From assembly GCA_029975475.1 (NCBI GenBank), contig JARKPB010000008.1, positions 992,001-1,056,000 on the forward strand: 64,000 bases of DNA, read 5' to 3'. Shown piece by piece: positions 34,442-41,928 of the stretch (within the stretch, counting starts at the first letter, position 1; each line of letters opens with the position of its first letter). The DNA comes from Anaerolineaceae bacterium (GTDB lineage: Bacteria; Chloroflexota; Anaerolineae; Anaerolineales; Anaerolineaceae). The notes under the pieces were generated by a model. It ran no database searches. It saw only the letters and a program-made list of their open reading frames with translations, and was not told where the DNA came from. Both the position numbers and the translations under genes were made by a program.

Positions 34442-35164
34442 ATGGAAATTCAAATAGCAGTCGCCAAGACCAGCAAATACGCCGTGTCGGAGAGCGGCGA
34501 CACTCTGGAAATTGTCGAGCGGCCGACCGGGGGCGTCTCAATCGTACTTGCGGACGGGCAATCGCACGGGCGCGGTGCCAAGGTCATCTCCAGCATGGTT
34601 GTTCGCAAAGTCATCAGTCTGCTGGCAGAAGGTGTGCGCGACGGCGCCGCGGCGCGGGCGGCCTCAGATTACCTTTACGCCGAGAGGAGCGGGAAAGTTT
34701 CCGCCACGCTCAATATCATTTCCGCGGACCTTCAAAGCGGCACGCTGGTGCTGGCGCGGAATAACCCGACGCCGATTTTCCTGGCTCGAAATGAGGATAT
34801 CGAGTGCCTGGCTTCAGAAAGTCAGGCGATCGGCACCTCCCGGAATATCCGCCCCGTGATTTCTGAACTGCCGCTTGAACCCGGCATTACCCTTGTGGTT
34901 TTTACCGATGGAATCCTGCATGCCGGAGATCGAACCGGTGAGATTTTTGACATCTGCACCTTGATGCAGTCCCTGCTGGAAGACCAGGATCCGCCCGCAC
35001 AGGCGATTGCCGATAATCTGCTCGCCCAGGCCATTCGGCTGGATCAGGGCCGGCCCAATGACGACATGAGCATTGTCGTTCTCCGGGTGGTAGCCCGGGA
35101 AACTGACGATATCCGCAGGATGAGTGTGCAATTACCGGTGCCGCGCATTAAACCTTTTTCTTAG
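34442..35164 (+). CDS. SpoIIE-like PP2C-type serine phosphatase
   Basis: A 240-residue single-domain protein with the SpoIIE/PP2C metal-binding motifs: LADGQSHG near 36-43, VVFTDGILHAG near 155-165 and GRPNDDMSIVVLRV at ~205-218. Such phosphatases often act in partner-switching on anti-anti-sigma factors; no STAS or anti-sigma gene is adjacent. TAAAAT (34430-34435) sits 6 bases before the ATG with no Shine-Dalgarno and no good -35 box, so a leaderless transcript is possible. It ends 9 bp before the next gene. Confidence 0.85.
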   Translation: MEIQIAVAKTSKYAVSESGDTLEIVERPTGGVSIVLADGQSHGRGAKVISSMVVRKVISLLAEGVRDGAAARAASDYLYAERSGKVSATLNIISADLQSGTLVLARNNPTPIFLARNEDIECLASESQAIGTSRNIRPVISELPLEPGITLVVFTDGILHAGDRTGEIFDICTLMQSLLEDQDPPAQAIADNLLAQAIRLDQGRPNDDMSIVVLRVVARETDDIRRMSVQLPVPRIKPFS

Positions 35165-35173
35165 GCCATTCGT

Positions 35174-35557
35174 ATGCAGCCAGGAAGACCCTACCCGCTG
35201 GTGGGGGTGGTTGGACCCTGCGCAGCGGGTAAATCAACCTTAATCGCCAACCTGAAATCAAGGGGGATCGCAGCGCGCCACATCGCGCAGGAGCACAGCT
35301 ATGTGCAAAATATGTGGCAGCGGTTAACCAACCCGGACCTGTTGATCTTTCTGGATGTATCCTTTCCCGAATCCATTCAACGCAGACGCCTGGCCTGGGA
35401 AGAAAGTGAATATCAGGAGCAGCAGCGCCGCCTTGAACATGCCCGCGCCCATGCCGATATTTACCTGTTTACCGACAACCTGACCCCGGATCAAATCGCG
35501 GATCGGCTGGAAGAGGAAATCAAAGCCTGGACCCGGGACCATCTGCCGGGAGATTGA
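35174..35557 (+). CDS. Small P-loop nucleotide-binding protein
   Basis: A 127-residue protein with a Walker A loop GPCAAGKST at ~14-22 and an AAA/NMP-kinase-like LLIFLDV (Walker B) near 54-60. A charged helical stretch follows (RRLAWEESEYQEQQRRLEHARAHADIYLFTDN), and DNL-type ends suggest a small kinase-like fold (shikimate/adenylate kinase type). The substrate is unknown. It lies between the phosphatase and secD; no terminator is seen after it. Confidence 0.7.
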   Translation: MQPGRPYPLVGVVGPCAAGKSTLIANLKSRGIAARHIAQEHSYVQNMWQRLTNPDLLIFLDVSFPESIQRRRLAWEESEYQEQQRRLEHARAHADIYLFTDNLTPDQIADRLEEEIKAWTRDHLPGD

Positions 35558-35658
35558 AGCGGCGGTTTTCCCTACTCATCCTTTCTTAATAAGTGTATAA
35601 TCGCACAATACCGCCAGCCGACGGGCTGGTATTTGTTTGTACCGGAGGTTCCAATCGC

Positions 35659-37020
35659 ATGGATCGTCGCTACGTTAATCTCATCATTATTTTGGTTCTC
35701 GTAGCCGCAGTACTCTGGATTGACCTGAGCAGCGTCATCAAGATCGGATCGTTTGAACGCTCGATCAAACCCGTACTCGGTTTAGACTTACGCGGTGGTT
35801 TACAGGTTTTGTTAAAACCGCCCGCGGGCACTGAATTTGACAATCAGGCACTTGAAGACGCTGCCAAAATCCTGGAAAACCGCGCCAACGGTCTGGGAGT
35901 TTCCGAAGTCGTCTTTCAAACTGCCGGCGGTCAATATATTCTGGGTGAATTTCCCGGCTTAACCAATACCGAAGAAGTGATATCCGTATTACGTCAGACC
36001 GGCCAGCTGGAATTTGTCGATCTGGGAGATTACTTCCTTCCGGCAGGGACAAAAGTGAGCAGCATGGATTGCAGCACGCAACCGCGCCCTGAATTAAAAC
36101 TGAAAGAAGACGGCAGCCTGGCTGAACCTCCTGCGGGTGAAGCCTACGGGCCTTTCTGCACAGTGATGACCGGCAAAGATCTGAAAACAGTCAACGTCGG
36201 CACAGACCAGAAAGGTCAGATCAACGTAAATTTCACCCTGGATGAAGCGGGCACAAAAGTTTTTGCGGATTACACCAGCGCTAATGTGGGCAAGTTCCTG
36301 GCCATCGTCCTGGACGGTACCGTGATCTCCGCCCCGACTATCAGCACGGCGATCACCAAGGGTGAAGGGCAAATTAGCGGCAATTTCACAATTGATGAAG
36401 CCAACAATCTGGCGATTACCCTGCGCTACGGGCGCCTGCCGGTCGCGCTGGAAGTGGTTGAAAGCCGCGTGATTGGTCCGACCCTCGGCGCTGATTCGCT
36501 GAACAAATCCCTGTTAGCCGGCGTGATCGGGTTCATCATTGTTGCGCTCTTTATGATCATCTACTACCGCCTTCCGGGTGTTGTCGCCGTGATTGCGATC
36601 GCGATTTACGCTGGCATCACCTTCGCGCTCTTTAAACTCATTCCGGTTACACTGACCCTGCCCGGCATCGCTGGTTTCCTGCTCAGTACCGGTTCAGCCC
36701 TGGACGCCAATATCCTCATTTTTGAGCGTTTGAAAGAAGAGCTGCGCAACGGGCGCTCGATGACCCAGGCGATTGAACTGGGATTTAAGCGCGCCTGGTC
36801 TTCCATCCGCGATTCGAACATTGCCACGATTATTACTTCGCTGATCCTGTTCTGGTTTGGCTCTGCCTACGGGGCGACCATCGTAAAAGGCTTTGCCCTC
36901 ACCCTGGCGATTGGTGTGGTGGTTTCAGTCTTCACGGCCGTGTTTGTCAGCCGCAATCTGCTAACCATCGCGGTAGATTTTGTCAAAAACGCCAAAAAAG
37001 AATTCTGGTTTGGCATCTAA
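35659..37020 (+). CDS. secD: Protein translocase subunit SecD
   Basis: A 453-residue membrane protein that uses the proton gradient to pull exported proteins through SecYEG. The N-terminal TM is at ~7-25, then the family motif LGLDLRGGLQVLL near 42-54; the periplasmic-type domain extends to ~275, and five TM segments follow (start AGVIGFIIVALFMIIYYRLPG, with DANILIFERLKEELRNG). The Met at 35659 has GGAGG upstream and is preferred over an upstream GTG. A TATAAT at 35596-35601 and a hairpin (CCAGCC/GGCTGG near 35612-35628) lie in the leader. Confidence 0.95.
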   Translation: MDRRYVNLIIILVLVAAVLWIDLSSVIKIGSFERSIKPVLGLDLRGGLQVLLKPPAGTEFDNQALEDAAKILENRANGLGVSEVVFQTAGGQYILGEFPGLTNTEEVISVLRQTGQLEFVDLGDYFLPAGTKVSSMDCSTQPRPELKLKEDGSLAEPPAGEAYGPFCTVMTGKDLKTVNVGTDQKGQINVNFTLDEAGTKVFADYTSANVGKFLAIVLDGTVISAPTISTAITKGEGQISGNFTIDEANNLAITLRYGRLPVALEVVESRVIGPTLGADSLNKSLLAGVIGFIIVALFMIIYYRLPGVVAVIAIAIYAGITFALFKLIPVTLTLPGIAGFLLSTGSALDANILIFERLKEELRNGRSMTQAIELGFKRAWSSIRDSNIATIITSLILFWFGSAYGATIVKGFALTLAIGVVVSVFTAVFVSRNLLTIAVDFVKNAKKEFWFGI

Positions 37021-37035
37021 CAGGAAGATTTAGCG

Positions 37036-37959
37036 ATGAATATTCTAGGAAAACGTTACTTTTTCTTTATCTTTTCAGCCCTGCTGATCATCCCGGGCAT
37101 GCTGGTGTTGATTTTTGGCGGCGGGTTTAACCTGGCCATCGATTTCAAAGGCGGTACGCTGCTGGAGATTTCGTTCGCTTCCGGGAAAGTCCCATCAACC
37201 GCTGAAATCAAATCTATCTATGACAGCAAAGGCATCACAGACGCTCAGATCACCCGCGCCGGTGAAGACCGCCTCATCATCCGCTCCGCTTCTTTGAGCG
37301 ACAGCGACCGCGAAACCATCATCGCGGATATGGAAGCGGCTTTGAACGACAAAATCACGGTGCACCGCTTTGACACTGTTGGCGCGACCATCAGCCAGCA
37401 GGTTACCAATCGGGCCGCGCAGGCGGTGGGGCTGGCCGCGCTGGGCGTGATCATTTACATCAGTCTGGCTTTTCGCGGCATTCCCCACGCGTTCCGCTAC
37501 GGGATTTGCGCGGTGATCGCCATGGCGCATGATGTTCTGGTGGTGCTGAGCCTGGCAGCGATCGGCGGCAAATTGTTTGGCTGGCAGGTTGATTCACTGT
37601 TCCTGACCGCGCTGCTCACCGTCATCGGTTTCTCCGTCCAGGATAAGATTGTGGTTTTTGACCGCATTCGCGAGAATTCCAATATCTACCGCAAGCTGCC
37701 GTTCGAGACCCTGGCGAACCATTCGATCGTCCAGACTCTGCAGCGCTCGATCAACACCCAGTTAATGACCGTGGAATTCATGCTGCTGGCGCTGGCGTTG
37801 TTTGGCGGCGTGACCCTGCGCGAATTCGCGGTAATCCTGCTGGTCGGTTTGCTCAGCGGTACCTATTCATCCATCTTTGTCGCCGCACCAATTCTGGTGG
37901 TCTGGGAAAACAAAGAATGGAAGAACTGGTTTCGCGGGCAGAAACCTGCCCAGGCTTAA
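37036..37959 (+). CDS. secF: Protein translocase subunit SecF
   Basis: A 307-residue partner of SecD. First TM ~8-28, then the motif FNLAIDFKGGTLLEI, an extracytoplasmic domain to ~130, and five TM helices containing VDSLFLTALLTVIGFSVQDKIVVFDRIREN, a SecF hallmark. A tail ends ...VVWENKEWKNWFRGQ. It begins 15 bp after secD, so they are cotranscribed. It is followed by the terminator at 38020-38060. Confidence 0.95.
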   Translation: MNILGKRYFFFIFSALLIIPGMLVLIFGGGFNLAIDFKGGTLLEISFASGKVPSTAEIKSIYDSKGITDAQITRAGEDRLIIRSASLSDSDRETIIADMEAALNDKITVHRFDTVGATISQQVTNRAAQAVGLAALGVIIYISLAFRGIPHAFRYGICAVIAMAHDVLVVLSLAAIGGKLFGWQVDSLFLTALLTVIGFSVQDKIVVFDRIRENSNIYRKLPFETLANHSIVQTLQRSINTQLMTVEFMLLALALFGGVTLREFAVILLVGLLSGTYSSIFVAAPILVVWENKEWKNWFRGQKPAQA

Positions 37960-38019
37960 TTCTTAGCTCGCCCGGGCAGTGAGGAAAAAAATTTCCATGG
38001 GCTGCGCATTCTAAAAACT

Positions 38020-38060
38020 GCGGGGGTTCATCCGGGGGGCCGGGATGAACCCCCGCCTTT
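38020..38060 (+). terminator. Terminator of secDF
   Basis: A 14-bp perfect stem, 38020-38033 / 38043-38056 (GCGGGGGTTCATCC with its complement), 9-nt loop, followed by CTTTTA. It contains an ATG in frame with the next gene, which is why I reject the longer start of that gene. Confidence 0.82.
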
Positions 38061-38086
38061 TATCAATCACCTTTGTGGAGGGAGAA

Positions 38087-39493
38087 ATGACTCAATCTGC
38101 AACCCCATTGTTGGTGGAAGAAAAAGTTCCCCTGAAAAGCCGCATCTGGATTTCCGCGGCAGACTCGGCCGCGGCAATCCTGCAAACGGTCATTGGAGGC
38201 GGCGCGCTGACGTATTATTTCCTGCGGGTGATGGGACTCACCTGGGACTGGATCAGCCTTGGCTGGCTGCTGTTTGGCATCTGGAACGCTGTCAACGATC
38301 CGCTCTTTGGGTATATCTCCGACCGCACAAAAAGCAAAATTGGCCGCCGCAAGCCCTATATCCGCTACGGCGCTCCTTTCTTTGTGCTTTCCTTTATTGC
38401 TTTCTGGATTCCAATCACCACCACCCAGCTCGGAATGTTCCTGCAGTTCACCATCGCGCTTTTCCTATACGACATTTTATACACGGCCATCGCCACCAGC
38501 ATTTACATCATGCCGTATGAGATGGCGGTTTCCAACAAAGCGCGGTCGAGTATCTTTATCTGGAAGATTCTGTTTATGATCTTCCCCAATATCCTGCCAT
38601 TTATCATCGCGTTCATTCAGCCAGGTCCCGGAGACGACCCAACCGGTTTCCGCACCATTCTGATTGCGATGGCGGTCGTGATGGGAATCATCATCGCCGT
38701 TTCAACTTTTTTCTACGAAGAAAAGCATTTTCAGCAGGAAGAGCAGCAGCCCCCATTTTTGACCGCCTTCAAAGAAAGTCTGAAAAACAAAGCCTTTATT
38801 ATTTTCCTGGTGGTGAGTTTCACGGTTATCTACATCCAGACCTCCCTGATGCAGGGCGTGGCATATTATTTTGATGAGGTCATGCGCGATAACGGCTTAC
38901 CGATTTATATCGGCCTGGCGGTCGGCATCGTCGCTGGCATATTCCTGTGGGTGAAAATGCGCGACCGCTGGGGAGTGAAACGCTGCCTGATGGTCTGGCT
39001 GGGAATTTTTGCGGCAGGCTGCCTGATCCTGCTGTCGCTGGGGGCCGTCCTGCCGGCGGCTGTACTCGGTTTTCTGTTTGTCGGGGTTGGATTTTCAGGC
39101 GGGATGTATCTGATCCCGATCATGAACGGGGATGTGATTGACAATGACGAAGACCGCACAGGGCTGCGCCGCGAAGGCATGTACGCCGGGATTAACAGTT
39201 TTGTCACCAAACCTGCGATCAGTCTGGCGCAAAGCGCATTCCTTTGGATTCTGAGTATGTTTGGCTACCAGGCTGATCTCGCCAAGGGAGCCCAGCCCGC
39301 TCTGGCGCAAACCGGCATCCTGGTCGCCTGGACAGCCATCCCGGCCGCCCTGCTGCTGATCTCTTTGCTGGCCATGAACTGGTACCCCCTGGCTGGACCT
39401 GCCTGGGATAAGGTAAAGGCAGCGCTTGGGAAAATTCATCAGGAGAAAGAGAAAAAATATCTGGAAGCCCACGGAATCAAGTACGTTGAATAA
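38087..39493 (+). CDS. GPH-family cation symporter (sugar-type MFS)
   Basis: A 468-residue, ~12-TM transporter of the glycoside-pentoside-hexuronide group: WNAVNDPLFGYISDRTKSKIGRRKPYI after TM2 is the family signature, and DRTGLRREGMYAGINSFVTKPA in the second half is also typical. The exact substrate is unclear. Start at ATG 38087 (MTQSATPLL), preceded by GGAGGGAG. It is flanked by terminators, so it is probably monocistronic. A second GPH transporter is at 62303-63667. Confidence 0.88.
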   Translation: MTQSATPLLVEEKVPLKSRIWISAADSAAAILQTVIGGGALTYYFLRVMGLTWDWISLGWLLFGIWNAVNDPLFGYISDRTKSKIGRRKPYIRYGAPFFVLSFIAFWIPITTTQLGMFLQFTIALFLYDILYTAIATSIYIMPYEMAVSNKARSSIFIWKILFMIFPNILPFIIAFIQPGPGDDPTGFRTILIAMAVVMGIIIAVSTFFYEEKHFQQEEQQPPFLTAFKESLKNKAFIIFLVVSFTVIYIQTSLMQGVAYYFDEVMRDNGLPIYIGLAVGIVAGIFLWVKMRDRWGVKRCLMVWLGIFAAGCLILLSLGAVLPAAVLGFLFVGVGFSGGMYLIPIMNGDVIDNDEDRTGLRREGMYAGINSFVTKPAISLAQSAFLWILSMFGYQADLAKGAQPALAQTGILVAWTAIPAALLLISLLAMNWYPLAGPAWDKVKAALGKIHQEKEKKYLEAHGIKYVE

Positions 39494-39505
39494 CCAGTAA
39501 GCATT

Positions 39506-39538
39506 AAAGACCTGTAATGAATATTACAGGTCTTTTTT
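39506..39538 (+). terminator. Intrinsic terminator after the GPH transporter
   Basis: A 13-bp stem 39506-39518 / 39523-39535 (AAAGACCTGTAAT with its complement, 4-nt loop) leading into a T6-7 run. Confidence 0.88.
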
Positions 39539-39630
39539 AAGATAAATGGCATTCTCTCGACCAAATTGAACGCTGTACAATTATTTTGCAGCCTGCTGCA
39601 ATTAACCTACCAACTCGAGGAGACCGATCC

Positions 39631-40650
39631 ATGCGAAAAGAAGTCGTTTTGATCACCGGAGCGAATGGTGAAATCGGACACGGCTTAATTGAATATCTTG
39701 GCGAGACCTGCGGAATGCAGATCGTCGCCATCGATGTGGTTCCGCTGGATGAATCGATCCGCAAGTATTGTGTGCGTTTTGTTCAGGGGGATATTCTGGA
39801 TGGCATGCTGCTGGGCCGGCTGGTGGCGGAATATGATATTCGCACCATATACCATCTGGCTTCGATCCTTTCGACAAAAGCGGAATACAACCCCGAAGCT
39901 GCCCACCGGGTCAACGTAGAAGGGACTCTGAACCTGCTGCGGCTGGCGAATGAACAGGCGCAATGGCAGGGGCAGCCGGTGAAATTCCTCTACCCCTCCT
40001 CTATCGCTGCTTACGGCCTGCCCTCGCTGGAAGTCAAAAACTCGGCTGGAAAGGTTAAAGAGCAAGATTTTTGCAACCCGACCACCATGTACGGTATCAA
40101 TAAACTGTACTGCGAACACCTTGGGCGCTACTATTCCAATCATTACCGCCAGCTGGCCGCCGACCGGGCGCGCAACAGCCTCGATTTTCGCGCCATTCGC
40201 TTTCCAGGTTTGATTTCAGCGCAAACCGTCCCAACCGGCGGCACCAGCGATTACGGCCCGGAAATGCTTCATGCGGCCGCGCAGGGCATCCCGTACGCCT
40301 GTTTTGTCCGCCCGGATGCCCGCCTGCCCTTTATGGCGATGCCGGACGCGGTGAAAGCGTTAATAGAACTGGAAGCCGCCCCGCGCGAGAAGCTCAGCCA
40401 GCTGGTATACAACGTCACCTCGTTCAGCCCGTCAGCAGCGGAGCTGCGAGAAATTGTGCTCGGGGCGTTCCCCGGCGCGGAAATCACCTTCGCGCCGCAC
40501 GCAGCCCGCCAGGGGATTGTCGATTCCTGGCCGGCGGATGTGGATGACAGCGCCGCCCGGCGCGACTGGGGCTGGAAGCCGGATTACGACCAGGAGCGCG
40601 CCTTCAAAGAATATCTGCTCCCGGCCATCATTCAGCGGTACCAGAAATGA
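39631..40650 (+). CDS. L-threonine 3-dehydrogenase (SDR/epimerase type)
   Basis: A 339-residue extended SDR. NAD-binding GANGEIGHGL at ~9-18, catalytic Tyr154 and Lys158 (YGINK), and a C-terminal stretch that is characteristic of SDR-type threonine dehydrogenases: FRAIRFPGLIS, GGTSDYGPEMLHAA, and RQGIVDSWPADVDDSAARRDWGWKPDYD in two parts. The predicted reaction oxidises threonine to 2-amino-3-ketobutyrate, which kbl would split to glycine and acetyl-CoA; kbl is not in the window. A UDP-sugar epimerase is the alternative. Start ATG 39631 with GGAG upstream. Confidence 0.8.
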   Translation: MRKEVVLITGANGEIGHGLIEYLGETCGMQIVAIDVVPLDESIRKYCVRFVQGDILDGMLLGRLVAEYDIRTIYHLASILSTKAEYNPEAAHRVNVEGTLNLLRLANEQAQWQGQPVKFLYPSSIAAYGLPSLEVKNSAGKVKEQDFCNPTTMYGINKLYCEHLGRYYSNHYRQLAADRARNSLDFRAIRFPGLISAQTVPTGGTSDYGPEMLHAAAQGIPYACFVRPDARLPFMAMPDAVKALIELEAAPREKLSQLVYNVTSFSPSAAELREIVLGAFPGAEITFAPHAARQGIVDSWPADVDDSAARRDWGWKPDYDQERAFKEYLLPAIIQRYQK

Positions 40651-40701
40651 GGTTTAATGGATGCCCGAAAATTCGGGCATCCGCGATTTCTGAGGAGAAA
40701 T

Positions 40702-41691
40702 ATGACCAAAGTGTGGATTACCCGGGCGCTCCCGCCGGAGGCGCTGGACGCCCTCAAGCCTTACTGTGAAGTAGAGGTCTGGCCGCTGGAGACTCCCCCG
40801 CCAAAAAGCGAGATCCTTCGCCGCATCGGCGATCTGGACGCCATGCTGACCATGCTGACTGACCCGATCGACGCGGAAGTCATCGCGGCGGCAGGCCCCC
40901 GGTTCCGGGCGATCAGTCAGATGGCTGTGGGATACGATAACATCCATATTCCTGCTGCCACGCAGCGGGGAATCGCTGTGGGTCATACCCCGGGCGTCTT
41001 GACCGAGACCACCGCAGACATGGCCTGGGCTTTATTAATGGCCGTGGCGCGCCGGGTCGTGGAAGCGCACCAGGAAGTCCAGAAGGGAATCTGGCGTCCC
41101 TGGGGGCCGTTCGTCCTCTGCGGTCAGGAAGTCTACGGCGCGACTCTGGGCATCATCGGCTTTGGCCGCATTGGCCAGGCGGTAGCCCGGCGCGCCGCCG
41201 GCTTCTCGATGCGGATCCTCTACCACGATCCCGACCGCCATCCCGAACTGGAAGCTCAGCTGGGGGTTCAGTATGCCAGCCTGGATGATCTCCTCAGCAG
41301 CGCGGATTTTATCAGCCTGCATGCTTATCTCTCCGAATCGACCCGCAGGATGATTAATTCCGAAACTTTGGGGAAGGTCAAACCCGGCGCGATTTTGATC
41401 AACACCGCCCGCGGCGGTATGGTGGATCAGGAAGCGCTCTATCATTCACTCAAAGAGGGGCGCCTCGCCGGGGCCGGGCTGGATGTAACCGACCCCGAAC
41501 CGATCGATCCCTCCTCGCCCCTCCTGAACCTGCCAAATGTGATCATCACCCCGCACATCGCCTCAGCTTCCACGGTAACGCGGCAGAAGATGGCGCTGCT
41601 CGCCGTCCAGAACTTAATCGCCGGCCTGAAAGGCGAACCCATGCCCCACTGCGTGAATCCAGAAGCTTTAACCAGAGGCCAGGCGGCCTGA
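40702..41691 (+). CDS. D-2-hydroxyacid dehydrogenase (glyoxylate/hydroxypyruvate reductase-like)
   Basis: A 329-residue NAD(P)-dependent dehydrogenase. The Rossmann motif LGIIGFGRIGQAVARRA is at ~151-167, and the catalytic residues are Arg237 (NTARGG), Glu266 (DPEP) and His285 (TPHIAS). The N-terminal MTKVWITRALPPEALDALKP resembles the GyaR/GhrB group. Start at ATG 40702 with GAGGAG upstream; an earlier ATG at 40657 would run through an intergenic hairpin (ATGCCCGAA/TTCGGGCAT, 40661-40680). Probably in one operon with the threonine dehydrogenase. Confidence 0.85.
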   Translation: MTKVWITRALPPEALDALKPYCEVEVWPLETPPPKSEILRRIGDLDAMLTMLTDPIDAEVIAAAGPRFRAISQMAVGYDNIHIPAATQRGIAVGHTPGVLTETTADMAWALLMAVARRVVEAHQEVQKGIWRPWGPFVLCGQEVYGATLGIIGFGRIGQAVARRAAGFSMRILYHDPDRHPELEAQLGVQYASLDDLLSSADFISLHAYLSESTRRMINSETLGKVKPGAILINTARGGMVDQEALYHSLKEGRLAGAGLDVTDPEPIDPSSPLLNLPNVIITPHIASASTVTRQKMALLAVQNLIAGLKGEPMPHCVNPEALTRGQAA

Positions 41692-41928
41692 AGTCAGGCG
41701 CATTCAAGTCTTGAAATATGATAATATTCACAGAAATCAGGACTTTTGTTTACAAGTTTTTGGCTAAAATATAGCCATAATGAATGATCGTCAGACAATT
41801 GAACGCGTTACACGAAAGGACGATAGCCCGGTTATCAATAAGCCATCTCTGGTGTACTTTGACATCATAGATGGCTTTTTCTCTTCACCTGCCCTGTCAT
41901 TCAATATTTCTGCTCAGGAGGATTTACT
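41692..41928 (+). promoter_or_regulatory. Leader region of the acyl-CoA synthetase gene with terminator-like hairpin
   Basis: A 237-bp gap. Near its middle, stem 41840-41848 / 41869-41877 (AAGCCATCT with AGATGGCTT, 20-nt loop) runs into T5 (41876-41880). Upstream, ATCGTC (41787-41792 area) can pair with GACGAT (41819-41824), enclosing ~25 nt. This could be the terminator of the upstream gene or an attenuator with an unrecognised sensor. I see no known riboswitch consensus and no convincing promoter. Confidence 0.5.

Noticed and set aside
38045-38086. Earlier ATG start for the GPH transporter
   Set aside because: It sits in the stem of the secDF terminator; ATG 38087 has a strong ribosome site.
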